Source: RYN-230 sp963717125 (GTDB lineage Bacteria > Actinomycetota > Actinomycetes > Streptosporangiales > Streptosporangiaceae). Taken from it: 64,000 bases of DNA. The stretch is taken from NCBI GenBank assembly GCA_963717125.1, contig CAVQVG010000001.1:1-64000 (forward strand), in the 5' to 3' direction. Below the pieces are notes generated by a model, which saw only the letters and a list, made by a program, of their open reading frames with translations, ran no database searches and was not told where the DNA came from. Position numbers and translations under genes: made by a program. Below are positions 8,013 through 15,754 of the stretch, in pieces; within the stretch, counting starts at the first letter, position 1, and the number at the start of each line of letters is the position of its first letter.

Positions 8013-8663
8013 TGCCTCGCCAAACCTTTGCCTTGTCTGATCCCGGGAACGCCGGGCTTCATCCATCCAGCGCTGCCGTCTCACAGGGTGACAGGGCACG
8101 CAGGCACGAAGTCTTCTCCAGGAGGATTCCGCGAACGCTGCCTCTACTAACCTCGGTCACCATGCACCAAATCAGCCGTGACCTGGGCAAACGCTTCTCG
8201 GGACTCAACGCAATCATGACCCAGCCCTGTTCCTGTGACCAGGAACAACACGCTGTGATCTCGGTCTCAGTAGCGTCACGGCAGAAATTTGGCTGCGCAT
8301 CTCGTGCGCACCTCCAGTTTTGCGTTCAGATAGCGAACAGTCGTGCTTTGTCCGATCGGGAAGCATACAGGCTCACCGCCAGCCCGCACTACCCCAGGAA
8401 GCTCTACTTTCTCGCAACACCAGACGCAATCACGACAATAACGGACTTATTTCATGAGTGACCGAATATCCGTATTGAATAGGACAACCAGATGACCGGC
8501 CAGCGGCGGGTGGGTTCGCCGTCCCGGCGGCCAGGCGGCCCCGGCAGGCAGCCCCCCGGACCGGCCGCCGCCCACGCGCGGGACGCCCACGGATACGCTA
8601 GTCTGTGTTGGCCCGCCAGCGGTCGGCCGTACAACGGCCCGGCCAGCTGGGGGGCGCCAGCCC
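8013..8663. other. 650-bp gap with relatively AT-rich stretch upstream of the SsgB-like gene
   Basis: No convincing gene is seen. Roughly 8150-8490 is visibly less GC-rich than the surroundings, and open frames here lack ribosome sites and actinobacterial codon bias. It contains a perfect inverted repeat (8228-8247) and probably the promoters of the SsgB-like gene (leftwards) and tRNA-Val(CAC) (rightwards). It could also be remnant or transferred DNA; nothing decides. Confidence 0.4.
8228..8247. promoter_or_regulatory. Perfect 8-bp inverted repeat, possible operator
   Basis: TGTTCCTG-TGAC-CAGGAACA is a perfect dyad with a 4-nt spacer, about 215 bp upstream of the SsgB-like start. No T-run follows on either strand, which argues against a terminator. 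A regulator-binding site is inferred. Confidence 0.35.
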
Positions 8664-8738
8664 GGGCGATTGGCTCAGTGGAAGAGCGCTGCGTTCACAC
8701 CGCAGAGGTCGCTGGTTCGAACCCAGCATCGCCCACCA
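8664..8738 (+). tRNA. tRNA-Val(CAC)
   Basis: A complete cloverleaf: acceptor GGGCGAT/ATCGCCC, D-arm GCTC/GAGC, anticodon stem CTGCG/CGCAG with loop TTCACAC, T-arm GCTGG-TTCGAAC-CCAGC, discriminator A and an encoded CCA (8736-8738). CAC reads GUG valine codons. It stands alone, followed by a hairpin terminator. Confidence 0.95.
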
Positions 8739-8769
8739 GCCCCGAACTGGCGTTAGGCCAGATCAGAAC

Positions 8770-8797
8770 AGGCCTCATCCGATCGCGGATGGGGCCT
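8770..8797 (+). terminator. Hairpin terminator after tRNA-Val(CAC)
   Basis: A 12-bp stem (8770-8781 with 8786-8797, one G-U pair) with loop ATCG, followed by a moderately T-rich stretch (TCGCCCTTGTGTTT). It lies 32 bp downstream of the tRNA. Confidence 0.65.
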
Positions 8798-8868
8798 TCG
8801 CCCTTGTGTTTGCCACGACATAACACTCGTAGCCGTCGAGCTAGGGGCGGAGCCGGGTCATCATCCGC

Positions 8869-9933
8869 TCATGTGCTTCCGCGGCCAGTTCCGCGGTGCT
8901 GGCCGGGAAGTCCTGCCAGGCCTTCGCGCTGCCCTGGGCGCCGATGTCGTCGAGCAGTGCGTTGTCCGCCCGGACTCGGCGCGCCGGTCACCATGGCCAG
9001 GTTCACCGCATCGCTCGGCCGGGCATCGATCTCGTGCCGCCCGGCCGGGCCGTCGATGACGACGCTGGCATAGAAGACCGGTTCGGTCAGCCGGGTGATC
9101 CGCACCTCCGTGACCCGGGACCCGGCCGCCGTCACCAGGCGCCCGGCCAGCTGGTAGGTCAGGGGCCGCGGGGCCTCCAGAGACTCCAGGCTGAGCGCCA
9201 GCGCGACGGCCTCGGCTGGGCCGATCCAGATCGGCAGCTGGCGCTGGCCGTCGCGCTCCCGGAGCACCATCACGTGCACCGGGCGGGCCGGGTCATCGTC
9301 GTGATCGCGGCGGATCTCGGTCACGACGACGTCGCGCCATACGGGAGTGCCTGCAGTAGTCATAGGAACCTCCTCAGGGGTGGTGATCAGTGGAGCCAGA
9401 CTGGGCGCCAGGGCCGCGCGAGCCTGGTGTAGCCGGGACTTGACCGCGCCCACGCTGATGGCCAGCTCGGCGGCCACTTCGCGATGGGTCAGCCCCTGCA
9501 GGTAGAACAGCAGTACGGCGTGCCGCTGGCCGTCGGGCAACCCGGCCACGGCCGTACGGACGGCGGCCGCCAGCTCGGCCAGTTCGGCCTGCTCATCCGG
9601 GCCCGGGCTGCTGGACGCGTGGTCGGGCAGGATGGCCGGCACTTCGGCGCGCAGCTGATAGAGCCAGCGCCGGGCCACGTTCAGCGTGATGCCGCAGAAC
9701 CAGGCGCCGAACCGGTCCGCGGTGCGAAGCCGGTCCAGGCCGATCAGCGCCGCAACGCTGGCTTCCTGCACCGCGTCCCGGGCCAGGCCGCCCGGCCCGA
9801 GCAGCCGCCCGGCCAGCGCCAGTGCGGTGGCCCAGTGCCGGGTGACCAGCTCGGCGAACGCGTCCTTGTCGCCGCCCCGGGCGGCCAGCACCAGATCCGC
9901 GTCCGGCCCCAGCCGGTCAGCTTCGCTACACAC
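8869..9933 (-). CDS. ECF-type sigma factor fused to a bifunctional nuclease (DUF151) domain, frameshifted near the 3' end
   Basis: Residues 10-180 are a sigma-70 factor of ECF type: region 2 from DAFAELVTRHW to RFGAWFCGITLNVARRWL, and region 4 LPDGQRHAVLLFYLQGLTHR then ISVGAVKSRLHQAR. From about residue 190 a bifunctional-nuclease (DUF151) domain follows: LPIWIGPAEAVALALSLE, RPLTYQL, DARPSDAVNLAM. An internal ATG at 9363 has GAGGAGG 5-6 nt upstream, so the nuclease domain may also be made alone. After VTGAP the frame is wrong. Removing one base near 8976 gives VRADNALLDDIG and a stop at 8841, the expected family ending. Start is GTG at 9933. No anti-sigma gene is adjacent. The promoter target is unknown. 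Confidence 0.82.
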   Translation of the reverse strand: MCSEADRLGPDADLVLAARGGDKDAFAELVTRHWATALALAGRLLGPGGLARDAVQEASVAALIGLDRLRTADRFGAWFCGITLNVARRWLYQLRAEVPAILPDHASSSPGPDEQAELAELAAAVRTAVAGLPDGQRHAVLLFYLQGLTHREVAAELAISVGAVKSRLHQARAALAPSLAPLITTPEEVPMTTAGTPVWRDVVVTEIRRDHDDDPARPVHVMVLRERDGQRQLPIWIGPAEAVALALSLESLEAPRPLTYQLAGRLVTAAGSRVTEVRITRLTEPVFYASVVIDGPAGRHEIDARPSDAVNLAMVTGAPSPGGQRTARRHRRPGQREGLAGLPGQHRGTGRGST

Positions 9934-10064
9934 ACCCCATAGTGCGCCAGGACGCGGCGTGGGTTAGCCGGTGCCCAGCCTCCGTAGCCGTCCGTCGTGC
10001 GTAGGGCCAGGCCGCAGGGGTAGCGGCGGGGCGACCAGCTAGCAGAGCGAGAGAAGGATCTGAC

Positions 10065-10262
10065 ATGTGGGCTCTCCTGTCCGCCCGGCTGCGGACATGG
10101 CTACTGATGGCGATCGCGCTGCCGCTGGCCCGGCTGCTCGTCCACACGCGCCGCACTGGCCGGTGGCTCCCCGGGGAGCCACCGGCCAGCCGGGTGTGGG
10201 CGCGACCGGCTAGCTGCCGACCGTCATCATCCCCAGCCGCGGGCTGCCGTAGCCCACGGTGA
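10065..10262 (+). CDS. Possible small membrane protein
   Basis: A 65-aa open frame with a strong ribosome site (GAGAAGGA, about 6 nt before the ATG). The first 28 residues, MWALLSARLRTWLLMAIALP onwards, look like a short amphipathic and transmembrane segment of the kind found in small actinobacterial membrane proteins. The second half is arginine/proline-rich, runs across a perfect 34-bp palindrome and overlaps the 3' end of the convergent propeller gene by 53 bp, so it may not be the native C-terminus. Function unknown. Confidence 0.35.
   Translation: MWALLSARLRTWLLMAIALPLARLLVHTRRTGRWLPGEPPASRVWARPASCRPSSSPAAGCRSPR
10156..10189. terminator. Perfect 34-bp palindrome, probable bidirectional terminator
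   Basis: Positions 10156-10172 are exactly complementary to 10173-10189, with no loop beyond what the hairpin tip needs; the core is GGCTCCCCGGGGAGCC. It lies 21 bp beyond the stop of the leftward propeller gene and could terminate transcription from that side. No U-run follows, as is often the case in GC-rich actinobacteria. Confidence 0.55.
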
Positions 10263-11474
10263 ACCAGACATGCCCGGCGCTCTCCGCGGTGACCAGCCCG
10301 GCGATCACCGGCACGACCCGGTCCGGGACGATCTTGCCGGTCGGCTGCATCGGCGCGCCGCCTGGCGGGCCCACCACGATGGTGCCGAGCGGCACGGCCG
10401 TGGCCTGCCCGCCGCGCAGCAGTTCGGCACCGGTGGCGGTGCCGACGATGTCCGCGGTGCCGGACACCGGGACACCGGTCCCGGTCAGCACGGCCGGGCT
10501 GGCTCCCGGAGCGGTCAGCGGGAGCGCGTGCAGCGTGCCGGCCGACCGCTGGTCCGGCGCGCCCGACGCGCATCCGCCGCCCAGGGTGAGCACCTGGCCA
10601 GCGCCGCCGGACACGGCCCGGACGGCGCAGCCGCCGGTGTTCACGGCCGACCAGCCCGCGGCCGAGTGGGACGCGAGCACGATCGAGCCGGGCGCCGGGC
10701 CGGCCCGGCGCCACAGCACCGCGTCGACGTGGCCACCGGGCAGCGTGGCCAGGCCCGTGCCCCAGCCCGCCAGCACCGAGCCCGTCGGCAGGGCGACCGC
10801 GCCGGTCGCGCCGCTGCGCGGATCGTAGGTCTGCAGATCCGTGGCGAACAGCCGGCCGATGACGAGCACGCCGTGCGCGCCCACGGTCATACTCTGCACG
10901 TCCTCGAACGCGGTCTCGGGCCGGCAGCTGGCGGCACAGGCAGGTCCGCGACCTTCCGCGAGACGAGCGGCAGCACCGGCAGCCGGACCGTCCGGACCGC
11001 CCCGGTGGACGTGCTCACCCCGACCAGCGTCGAGTTGATGCCGATCCACACCTCGCTGCCGTCGGTGACCAGCGGCGTGGTGCTCCCGGACCGGATGGCC
11101 AGCGACCGCGGTATCTGGTACCTGGCCGTCTTCCCGGTCGCGCCGAGCACGTGGAACAGCGTGTCCTGGCGGGCGCTCTCGCTGAAGTACCACGCCCCGC
11201 CACGGCCGTCCGCGGCCAGGCCGGAGGTGCTGCCGTAGCCGGCCGGCACCCGGGCTGGGTAGGTCACCCGGATGCCCGCGGTGGCGCCCGCCGGGGCGTG
11301 CAGGGTGCCCGGCAGGCCCGGCGCGGTCCCGGCGCTGTCCTGGGCGCCGGCCGAGGACAGCGCGGTCGCCGCGGCGGCGCCGCCCGCCGTCAGCGCGGCG
11401 GCGGCCGCGATCACCACCAGCCGGAGCCGGGCGCGTCGTAGCTGGCTGGGAGCTGGTTTCCGGGATGTCTTCAT
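10210..11474 (-). CDS. Secreted or membrane-anchored beta-propeller (Vgb-like) protein, frameshifted
   Basis: The N-terminus MKTSRKPAPSQLRRARLRLV plus a hydrophobic alanine-rich stretch (about residues 18-45) is a signal peptide or anchor. The body has propeller-like strands such as GLAADGRGGAWYFSES and SGSTTPLVTDGSEVWIGIN, resembling virginiamycin-B-lyase-type propellers. The frame breaks near 10938: after RKVADLP the family-like sequence continues one frame over as CAASCRPETAFEDVQSM and runs to the stop at 10210 (GSPRLGMMTVGS). One missing base explains it. The repaired protein is about 421 aa. The start lies 4 bp after the stop of the upstream secreted-protein gene, whose end carries the GGAG ribosome site, so the two form an operon. 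Function unknown. Confidence 0.65.
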
Positions 11475-11477
11475 CGG

Positions 11478-12281
11478 TCAGCTCCCATAAGTGTTGAACG
11501 CGGAATAGGTCAGCCAGTACGACGCGGTGTACGGCGAGCTCTGTTCCTCGGAGGTGGAGATTTCGCCCTGCCACAGAGCAGTGGAGTAGCTGTGCCGGAT
11601 GATGGCTATCTCCGACGCCTCGTTATAGGAGTTCTTGGAACCCGTCGTGCCGAACAGCCCGGCGGACATGGCCGGGCAGGCGGCCACCGCCGAGGCGCCC
11701 TCCGCCTCGAGATTCGCGTCCTGGTAGGTGTTCGTCGGGTTGATCAGCCACTCGTCGGCAATCTCGGTCGAGTTGTCGAACATGTAGTACAGGCCGTAGC
11801 TGCCACTGGTCGTGCTGGAGATGGTGGATTCGAAGAACTGGTTGCCCAGTCCGTACTGCGGGAAGTAGTTGGGGGTCGGCCACGTGCCCGGCCCGGTGAA
11901 CTCCGCGTACATCACCTGGTCGGTGGTGGTGACGCCGTCGATGGTCCCAATGCCATAGCCGCCCTGGATCCAGTCCTCCCCGTCGTACGGGGCACTGCTG
12001 TCGGCGTACTCGGGTGTGTTGGACCCGAGCCAGGCGAGCATGTGGCTCTGGTCGTCCCCGCCGTAGGTTTCCCCTTCGGCCCGGATGTCGCCGTACACTC
12101 CCTCGTTGGCCGCATTCCTGGTGTGATTGCCGGCGTAGTAATAGCCCTTGCAGCCGAACGTGGACGCGCCGGCGGAAGTGGCCGCGCTGGTGGAAGTGGC
12201 GGCTGCCGGGATGAACCCGAGCAGCGCTATAGCCATCGCGGCTAACGTCACGCCGCGCGGGACAGAACGTTTTACCCTCAT
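11478..12281 (-). CDS. Secreted protein of unknown function
   Basis: A 267-aa protein with a classical signal peptide (MRVKRSVPRG, then a hydrophobic core to about residue 34, with cleavage probably near the STSAATSAGA segment). The mature part is rich in Tyr, Ser, Thr, Gly and Asn with few charges. It contains GCKGYYYAGNHTRNAANEGVYG, MLAWLGSNTPEY, WIQGGYGIG, MYAEFTGPGTW and two further cysteines, suggesting a beta-sandwich (lectin- or glucanase-like) extracellular fold; this is only an impression. Start ATG has GGAGAGG upstream. It follows a truncated BNR-repeat remnant and is coupled to the propeller gene. I do not recognise the family. Confidence 0.65.
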   Translation of the reverse strand: MRVKRSVPRGVTLAAMAIALLGFIPAAATSTSAATSAGASTFGCKGYYYAGNHTRNAANEGVYGDIRAEGETYGGDDQSHMLAWLGSNTPEYADSSAPYDGEDWIQGGYGIGTIDGVTTTDQVMYAEFTGPGTWPTPNYFPQYGLGNQFFESTISSTTSGSYGLYYMFDNSTEIADEWLINPTNTYQDANLEAEGASAVAACPAMSAGLFGTTGSKNSYNEASEIAIIRHSYSTALWQGEISTSEEQSSPYTASYWLTYSAFNTYGS

Positions 12282-12487
12282 CAGGCCCTCTCCATCCTGG
12301 GTTCCGGCAACCAGCCGCTGCTCTGCGACGCGTACAGCCGATCCGGGTCGGCGGGGGACCCCTTGACGTGGTAGATCTCCCAGCCCGGGAAATGCGGCCC
12401 GCTGACGTCCCACTGCTCCCGCTTGCCGTCCGAGGTCAGCAAGAACGCGCCTTTGCGCGTGCCGACCAGTACCCTCTCGTTGCTCAT
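12281..12487 (-). pseudogene. Truncated BNR/exo-alpha-sialidase-like gene remnant
   Basis: Only about 60 residues of a normally 350-400-aa family remain: MSNERVLVGTRKGAFLLTSD, then HFPGWEIYHVKGSPADPDRLYASQSSGW. This is the N-terminus of actinobacterial WD40/BNR-repeat (sialidase-type propeller) proteins. After SSGW the frame ends within nine unrelated residues, and no other frame continues the family. The next gene's ribosome site starts immediately, so a deletion removed the rest. The start context is intact (ATG at 12487), and it sits 36 bp downstream of the GH13 gene. Confidence 0.75.
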
Positions 12488-12523
12488 GAAGCTCTGACGG
12501 CCGGCGCGCCGGAAAATCATCGG

Positions 12524-13816
12524 TCAGCCGGGCGGCTCGAGCACGGCCCAGCCGTGCGCCTCGACCCGGTGCGGCTGGCCCGGGTCATCCGGGGTGCTGG
12601 CCAGCAGCCGCTTGCCCGGCGGCCCGGGCAGCGGGAAGTCCACCGCGGCGCCCGACGAGTTCAGCAGCACGGTCAGCCCGGGGCCACCATCCGGGTCCAC
12701 CGCGTGGTAGGCGAGCGCATGGTTGGCCAGGTGCCGCACCTCGCTCACCGACCGGGCCAGCCAGTTGTGCCGCCGGCGCAGCCCGATCAGGTCCTGGTGC
12801 AGCCGGTAGACCGGCCACCCGTCCGGCGCCAGCCCGGCAGGCCCGGCCGGAAACGCCGGCCGGATCTCCGCATCCCCGCCAGCTCGTTCATATTTGATCC
12901 CACTGAACGCTTGTTCGTCGCCGGCGTAGATGCTCGGCGCCCCGCCGACGGTGAGCAGGACAAGCACGGCGTGCGCCAGGTGGCGTGGCTCGGTCAGCTG
13001 GCTGGCCAGCCGGGTCACGTCGTGGTTGCCGACGAAGGTCAGCGGCAGGAACTCGGCCAGGAACCCGTTGTGCCGGCCTAGCGCCCAGGCCAGCTCGAAG
13101 AAGTTGCCGTCGTTCAGGCTGCTCCAGATGGCCTTCCACAGCTCGTACTGGGTCACGCTGTCCGGGCCGCCGTCGCGGACCATGGCCGCGTAGTCGCCGT
13201 GGATCATCTCGGCCACGAACCAGGCCCGCGGGTGCTCGCGGCGCACCCGGCCGAGGACCACCCGCCAGAACGCGGGCGGCACCGCGTACGCCGCGTCGAG
13301 CCGCCAGCCGTCCGCGCCGCGGCCCAGCCAGTGGCTGAGCACCCGGGCCGCGTAGTCCTGCACCGCGGGCTCGGCGTGGTTGAGCGCGACCAGGCCGCGG
13401 TGCCCCTCGAAGTCGGCGTAACCGAACCCGTCCGGCCCGCCGGCGGTGAAATCGAGCCGGAACCACGATGCGTACCGGGAGGCCGCGCCGTGCGCCAGCA
13501 CGTCCTGGAACGCCGGGAACCCCCGGCCTACGTGGTTGAGCACGCCATCGAGCAGCACCCGGATGCCGCGGTCCCGGCAGGCCTGGACCAGGTGATCGAA
13601 ATCCTCCTCGGCGCCGAGCCGGGGATCGATCCGGAAGTGATCGACGGTGTCGTAGCCGTGCGACTCGCTGGCGAACACCGGGCCGAGCGCCAGCCCGTTG
13701 CAGCCCAGCTCGATCAGGTAATCCAGCCAGCCCTCGATCCGGGCCAGCCCGCCGCTACCGACGAAGGAGATCGGGTGCAGCTGCCACCAGATCGTGTGCT
13801 CGGGCCAGGCCGCCAT
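12524..13816 (-). CDS. Alpha-amylase family (GH13) glycoside hydrolase
   Basis: A 430-aa enzyme with the four GH13 conserved regions in order: DGVLNHVGR (I), GWRLDAAY with the nucleophile Asp (II), WFVAEMIHG with the acid/base Glu (III) and FVGNHDVTR (IV). There is no signal peptide, so it acts in the cytoplasm, probably on maltooligosaccharides, trehalose-related sugars or alpha-glucans. The C-terminal beta-domain (LTVLLNSSGAAVDFPL) is short. It heads a leftward group with the BNR remnant and the secreted protein. It is divergent from the ABC transporter operon (103-bp gap). Confidence 0.9.
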   Translation of the reverse strand: MAAWPEHTIWWQLHPISFVGSGGLARIEGWLDYLIELGCNGLALGPVFASESHGYDTVDHFRIDPRLGAEEDFDHLVQACRDRGIRVLLDGVLNHVGRGFPAFQDVLAHGAASRYASWFRLDFTAGGPDGFGYADFEGHRGLVALNHAEPAVQDYAARVLSHWLGRGADGWRLDAAYAVPPAFWRVVLGRVRREHPRAWFVAEMIHGDYAAMVRDGGPDSVTQYELWKAIWSSLNDGNFFELAWALGRHNGFLAEFLPLTFVGNHDVTRLASQLTEPRHLAHAVLVLLTVGGAPSIYAGDEQAFSGIKYERAGGDAEIRPAFPAGPAGLAPDGWPVYRLHQDLIGLRRRHNWLARSVSEVRHLANHALAYHAVDPDGGPGLTVLLNSSGAAVDFPLPGPPGKRLLASTPDDPGQPHRVEAHGWAVLEPPG

Positions 13817-13919
13817 CGCGACTCACCCTACTGGACCGGCCGCCGGGACTGGTTCGGGGTCAAGGTCTTCATCTACCGGTTGGCGCGAGTTCGCGTTCCA
13901 GCCATGCGAGACTCCTACG

Positions 13920-14885
13920 GTGATCGCCGTGACGGAAGCGACGTTAGTCGTCGAAGCCCGCGGGGTGACCAAGTGGTTCGGTGCGACCACTGCCCTCGAC
14001 GGGGTGGACATGACCGTCCCCCCAGGCGTCGTGCACGGCCTGCTCGGTCCCAACGGCGCCGGCAAGACCACATTGCTGGCGGCCTTGTTCGGCCTGGTGC
14101 TGCCGGACGAGGGGACGCTGCGGTTGTTTGGCCGGACCCGGCGCGAGGCGGGACCTGGCTGGCTGGACGGGGTGGGCGGGTTCGTCGAGACGCCCCGCTT
14201 CTACCCCTACCTCACCGGGCGGCAGAACCTGGCCGTCCTGGCCGGACTGGACGGCGGGGACGCGGCCACGCTCATCGACCAGGCCATCGAGTCCGCCGGG
14301 CTGTCCGGTGCCCGCCGCCAGAAGGTGCGCGGCTACTCGCTGGGCATGCGCCAGCGGCTCGGCCTGGCCGCGGCCATGCTCCGGCGGCCGCGCCTGCTGA
14401 TCCTGGACGAGCCGGCGAACGGCATGGACCCGGCCGGGATCCGGGACCTGCGGGCCGCGCTGCGGCGCCTGGCCGCCGGCGGCCTGACCGTGCTGCTGAG
14501 CAGTCATGACATGGCCCAGGTCGAGGAGATCTGCGACAGCGTGACCGTCCTGCACCACGGGCGGGTGGTGTTCGCCGGCGGCCTGTCGGTCATGCGGGCG
14601 GACGCCCCGGAGCCGGTGTGGCGCCTGCGGACCAGCGACGATGCCGCGGCCCTGCGGGCGAGCCGGGACGTGGCCGGGGTCAAGGCCTCGACGCGCGACG
14701 AGGGTGGCCTGAGCGTGTACGCGGTCCAGGACCGGTTCGACGAGTACGTCGTGCACCTCGGCCGGCTCGGCGTCGCCGTGCACGGGCTGGAGCTCGAGGT
14801 CACGCCGCTCGAGGCGCTCTTTTTCCAGCTCACCGCCGACTCCGCGGGGTCCGGGCCCCAGCCCGCCAGCGAGGAGGGACCATGA
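13920..14885 (+). CDS. ABC transporter ATP-binding protein
   Basis: A 321-aa ATPase of the DrrA/CcmA-like exporter class. Walker A is GPNGAGKTT, the signature is YSLGMRQR, Walker B is LLILDEPANGMDP, and the switch histidine is in LLSSHDMAQVEE. The C-terminal 90 residues (WRLRTSDDAAALRASRDV onward) are the extra domain seen in DrrA-type proteins. The GTG at 13920 was chosen; GTG at 13929 is an alternative, and neither has a strong ribosome site. It overlaps the permease gene by ATGA. It is the first gene of a four-gene operon; the substrate is unknown. Confidence 0.9.
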   Translation: MIAVTEATLVVEARGVTKWFGATTALDGVDMTVPPGVVHGLLGPNGAGKTTLLAALFGLVLPDEGTLRLFGRTRREAGPGWLDGVGGFVETPRFYPYLTGRQNLAVLAGLDGGDAATLIDQAIESAGLSGARRQKVRGYSLGMRQRLGLAAAMLRRPRLLILDEPANGMDPAGIRDLRAALRRLAAGGLTVLLSSHDMAQVEEICDSVTVLHHGRVVFAGGLSVMRADAPEPVWRLRTSDDAAALRASRDVAGVKASTRDEGGLSVYAVQDRFDEYVVHLGRLGVAVHGLELEVTPLEALFFQLTADSAGSGPQPASEEGP

Positions 14886-15754
14886 CCCTGGCCGCGGAGC
14901 GGTGGCCGCCCTACGCCGAGCCCGCCGCCGGCGCGCGGCGCTCCGGCGCGCTGGTCGTCTACCGGCTGGAGCTGCTGAAGATCAGCCGCCTGATCCAGGT
15001 GCGGACGATGGCCGTGCTGGCCGTCGTCGGCCCGTTCCTCGCGGTCGCCGTGCTGCGCGTGCAGAGCGCCACGCCCGGTGACACCGCCTTTGGCCAGTGG
15101 GCGCACAGCTCCGGCTTCGCGATCCCGATGGTCGTCCTCGGCTTCGGCGCCGCCTGGGTGGGCCCGGTGCTCACCGCCGTGGTGGCCGGTGACATCTTCT
15201 CCAGCGAGGACCGCTTCGGCACGTGGAAGACGATCCTGACCCGCTCGCGCAGCCGCGGCCAGCTCTTCGCCGGCAAGTTCCTGGCCGCGCTGACCTTCGC
15301 CGTCGCGCTGCTCGTCCTGCTGACGATCACGGATCTCGTGGCTGGCCTGGTGGCCGGGACGCAGCCGGTGGTCGGGCTCGGCGGCCAGCTGGTGCCGGCC
15401 GGGCACGCGACCGAGCTGGTCGTGCTCAGCTACCTGTCCGATCTGCCCCCGCTGCTCGGCTTCACAGCCCTGGCCCTGATGCTGTCCGTGGTCAGCCGCA
15501 ACAGCGTGGTCGGGATCGGCGGCCCCATCGTGATCACGCTGGCGCTGCAGGTCATCACGCTGATCAGCTTGCCCGCGTGGGCACAGCTGGCGCTGATCAG
15601 CACGCCCTTCCAGGCCTGGCACGGGTTCTGGACCCAGCCCGCGTTCTACGGGGAATTCCGCTGGGGGCTGGTGACCAGCGCGGCCTGGTTCGTCGTCTGC
15701 GCGGCCGTGTCCTGGCTGGTGTTCCGGCGCCGCGCGATCGGGGTCGCGTCATGA
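14882..15754 (+). CDS. ABC-2 type transporter permease
   Basis: A 290-aa membrane protein with about six hydrophobic segments, including VRTMAVLAVVGPFLAVAVL, PMVVLGFGAAWVGPVLTAVV, the LTFAVALLVLLTIT region and AAWFVVCAAVSWLVF at the C-terminus. The cytoplasmic loop GDIFSSEDRFGTWKTILTRS is typical of ABC-2 permeases that pair with DrrA-like ATPases. A GAGGAGGGA ribosome site precedes the ATG, and both junctions are ATGA overlaps, so the ATPase, permease and lipoprotein are translationally coupled. Confidence 0.88.
   Translation: MTLAAERWPPYAEPAAGARRSGALVVYRLELLKISRLIQVRTMAVLAVVGPFLAVAVLRVQSATPGDTAFGQWAHSSGFAIPMVVLGFGAAWVGPVLTAVVAGDIFSSEDRFGTWKTILTRSRSRGQLFAGKFLAALTFAVALLVLLTITDLVAGLVAGTQPVVGLGGQLVPAGHATELVVLSYLSDLPPLLGFTALALMLSVVSRNSVVGIGGPIVITLALQVITLISLPAWAQLALISTPFQAWHGFWTQPAFYGEFRWGLVTSAAWFVVCAAVSWLVFRRRAIGVAS

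Noticed and set aside
8012..8461. 149-aa open frame in the AT-richer gap
   Set aside because: It starts inside the SsgB-like start region on the other strand, lacks a ribosome site, and its codon use is unlike the neighbouring genes.
8664..8738. tRNA-Val(CAC) as an integration site of a mobile element
   Set aside because: No integrase gene and no repeated tRNA 3' end were seen within the window.
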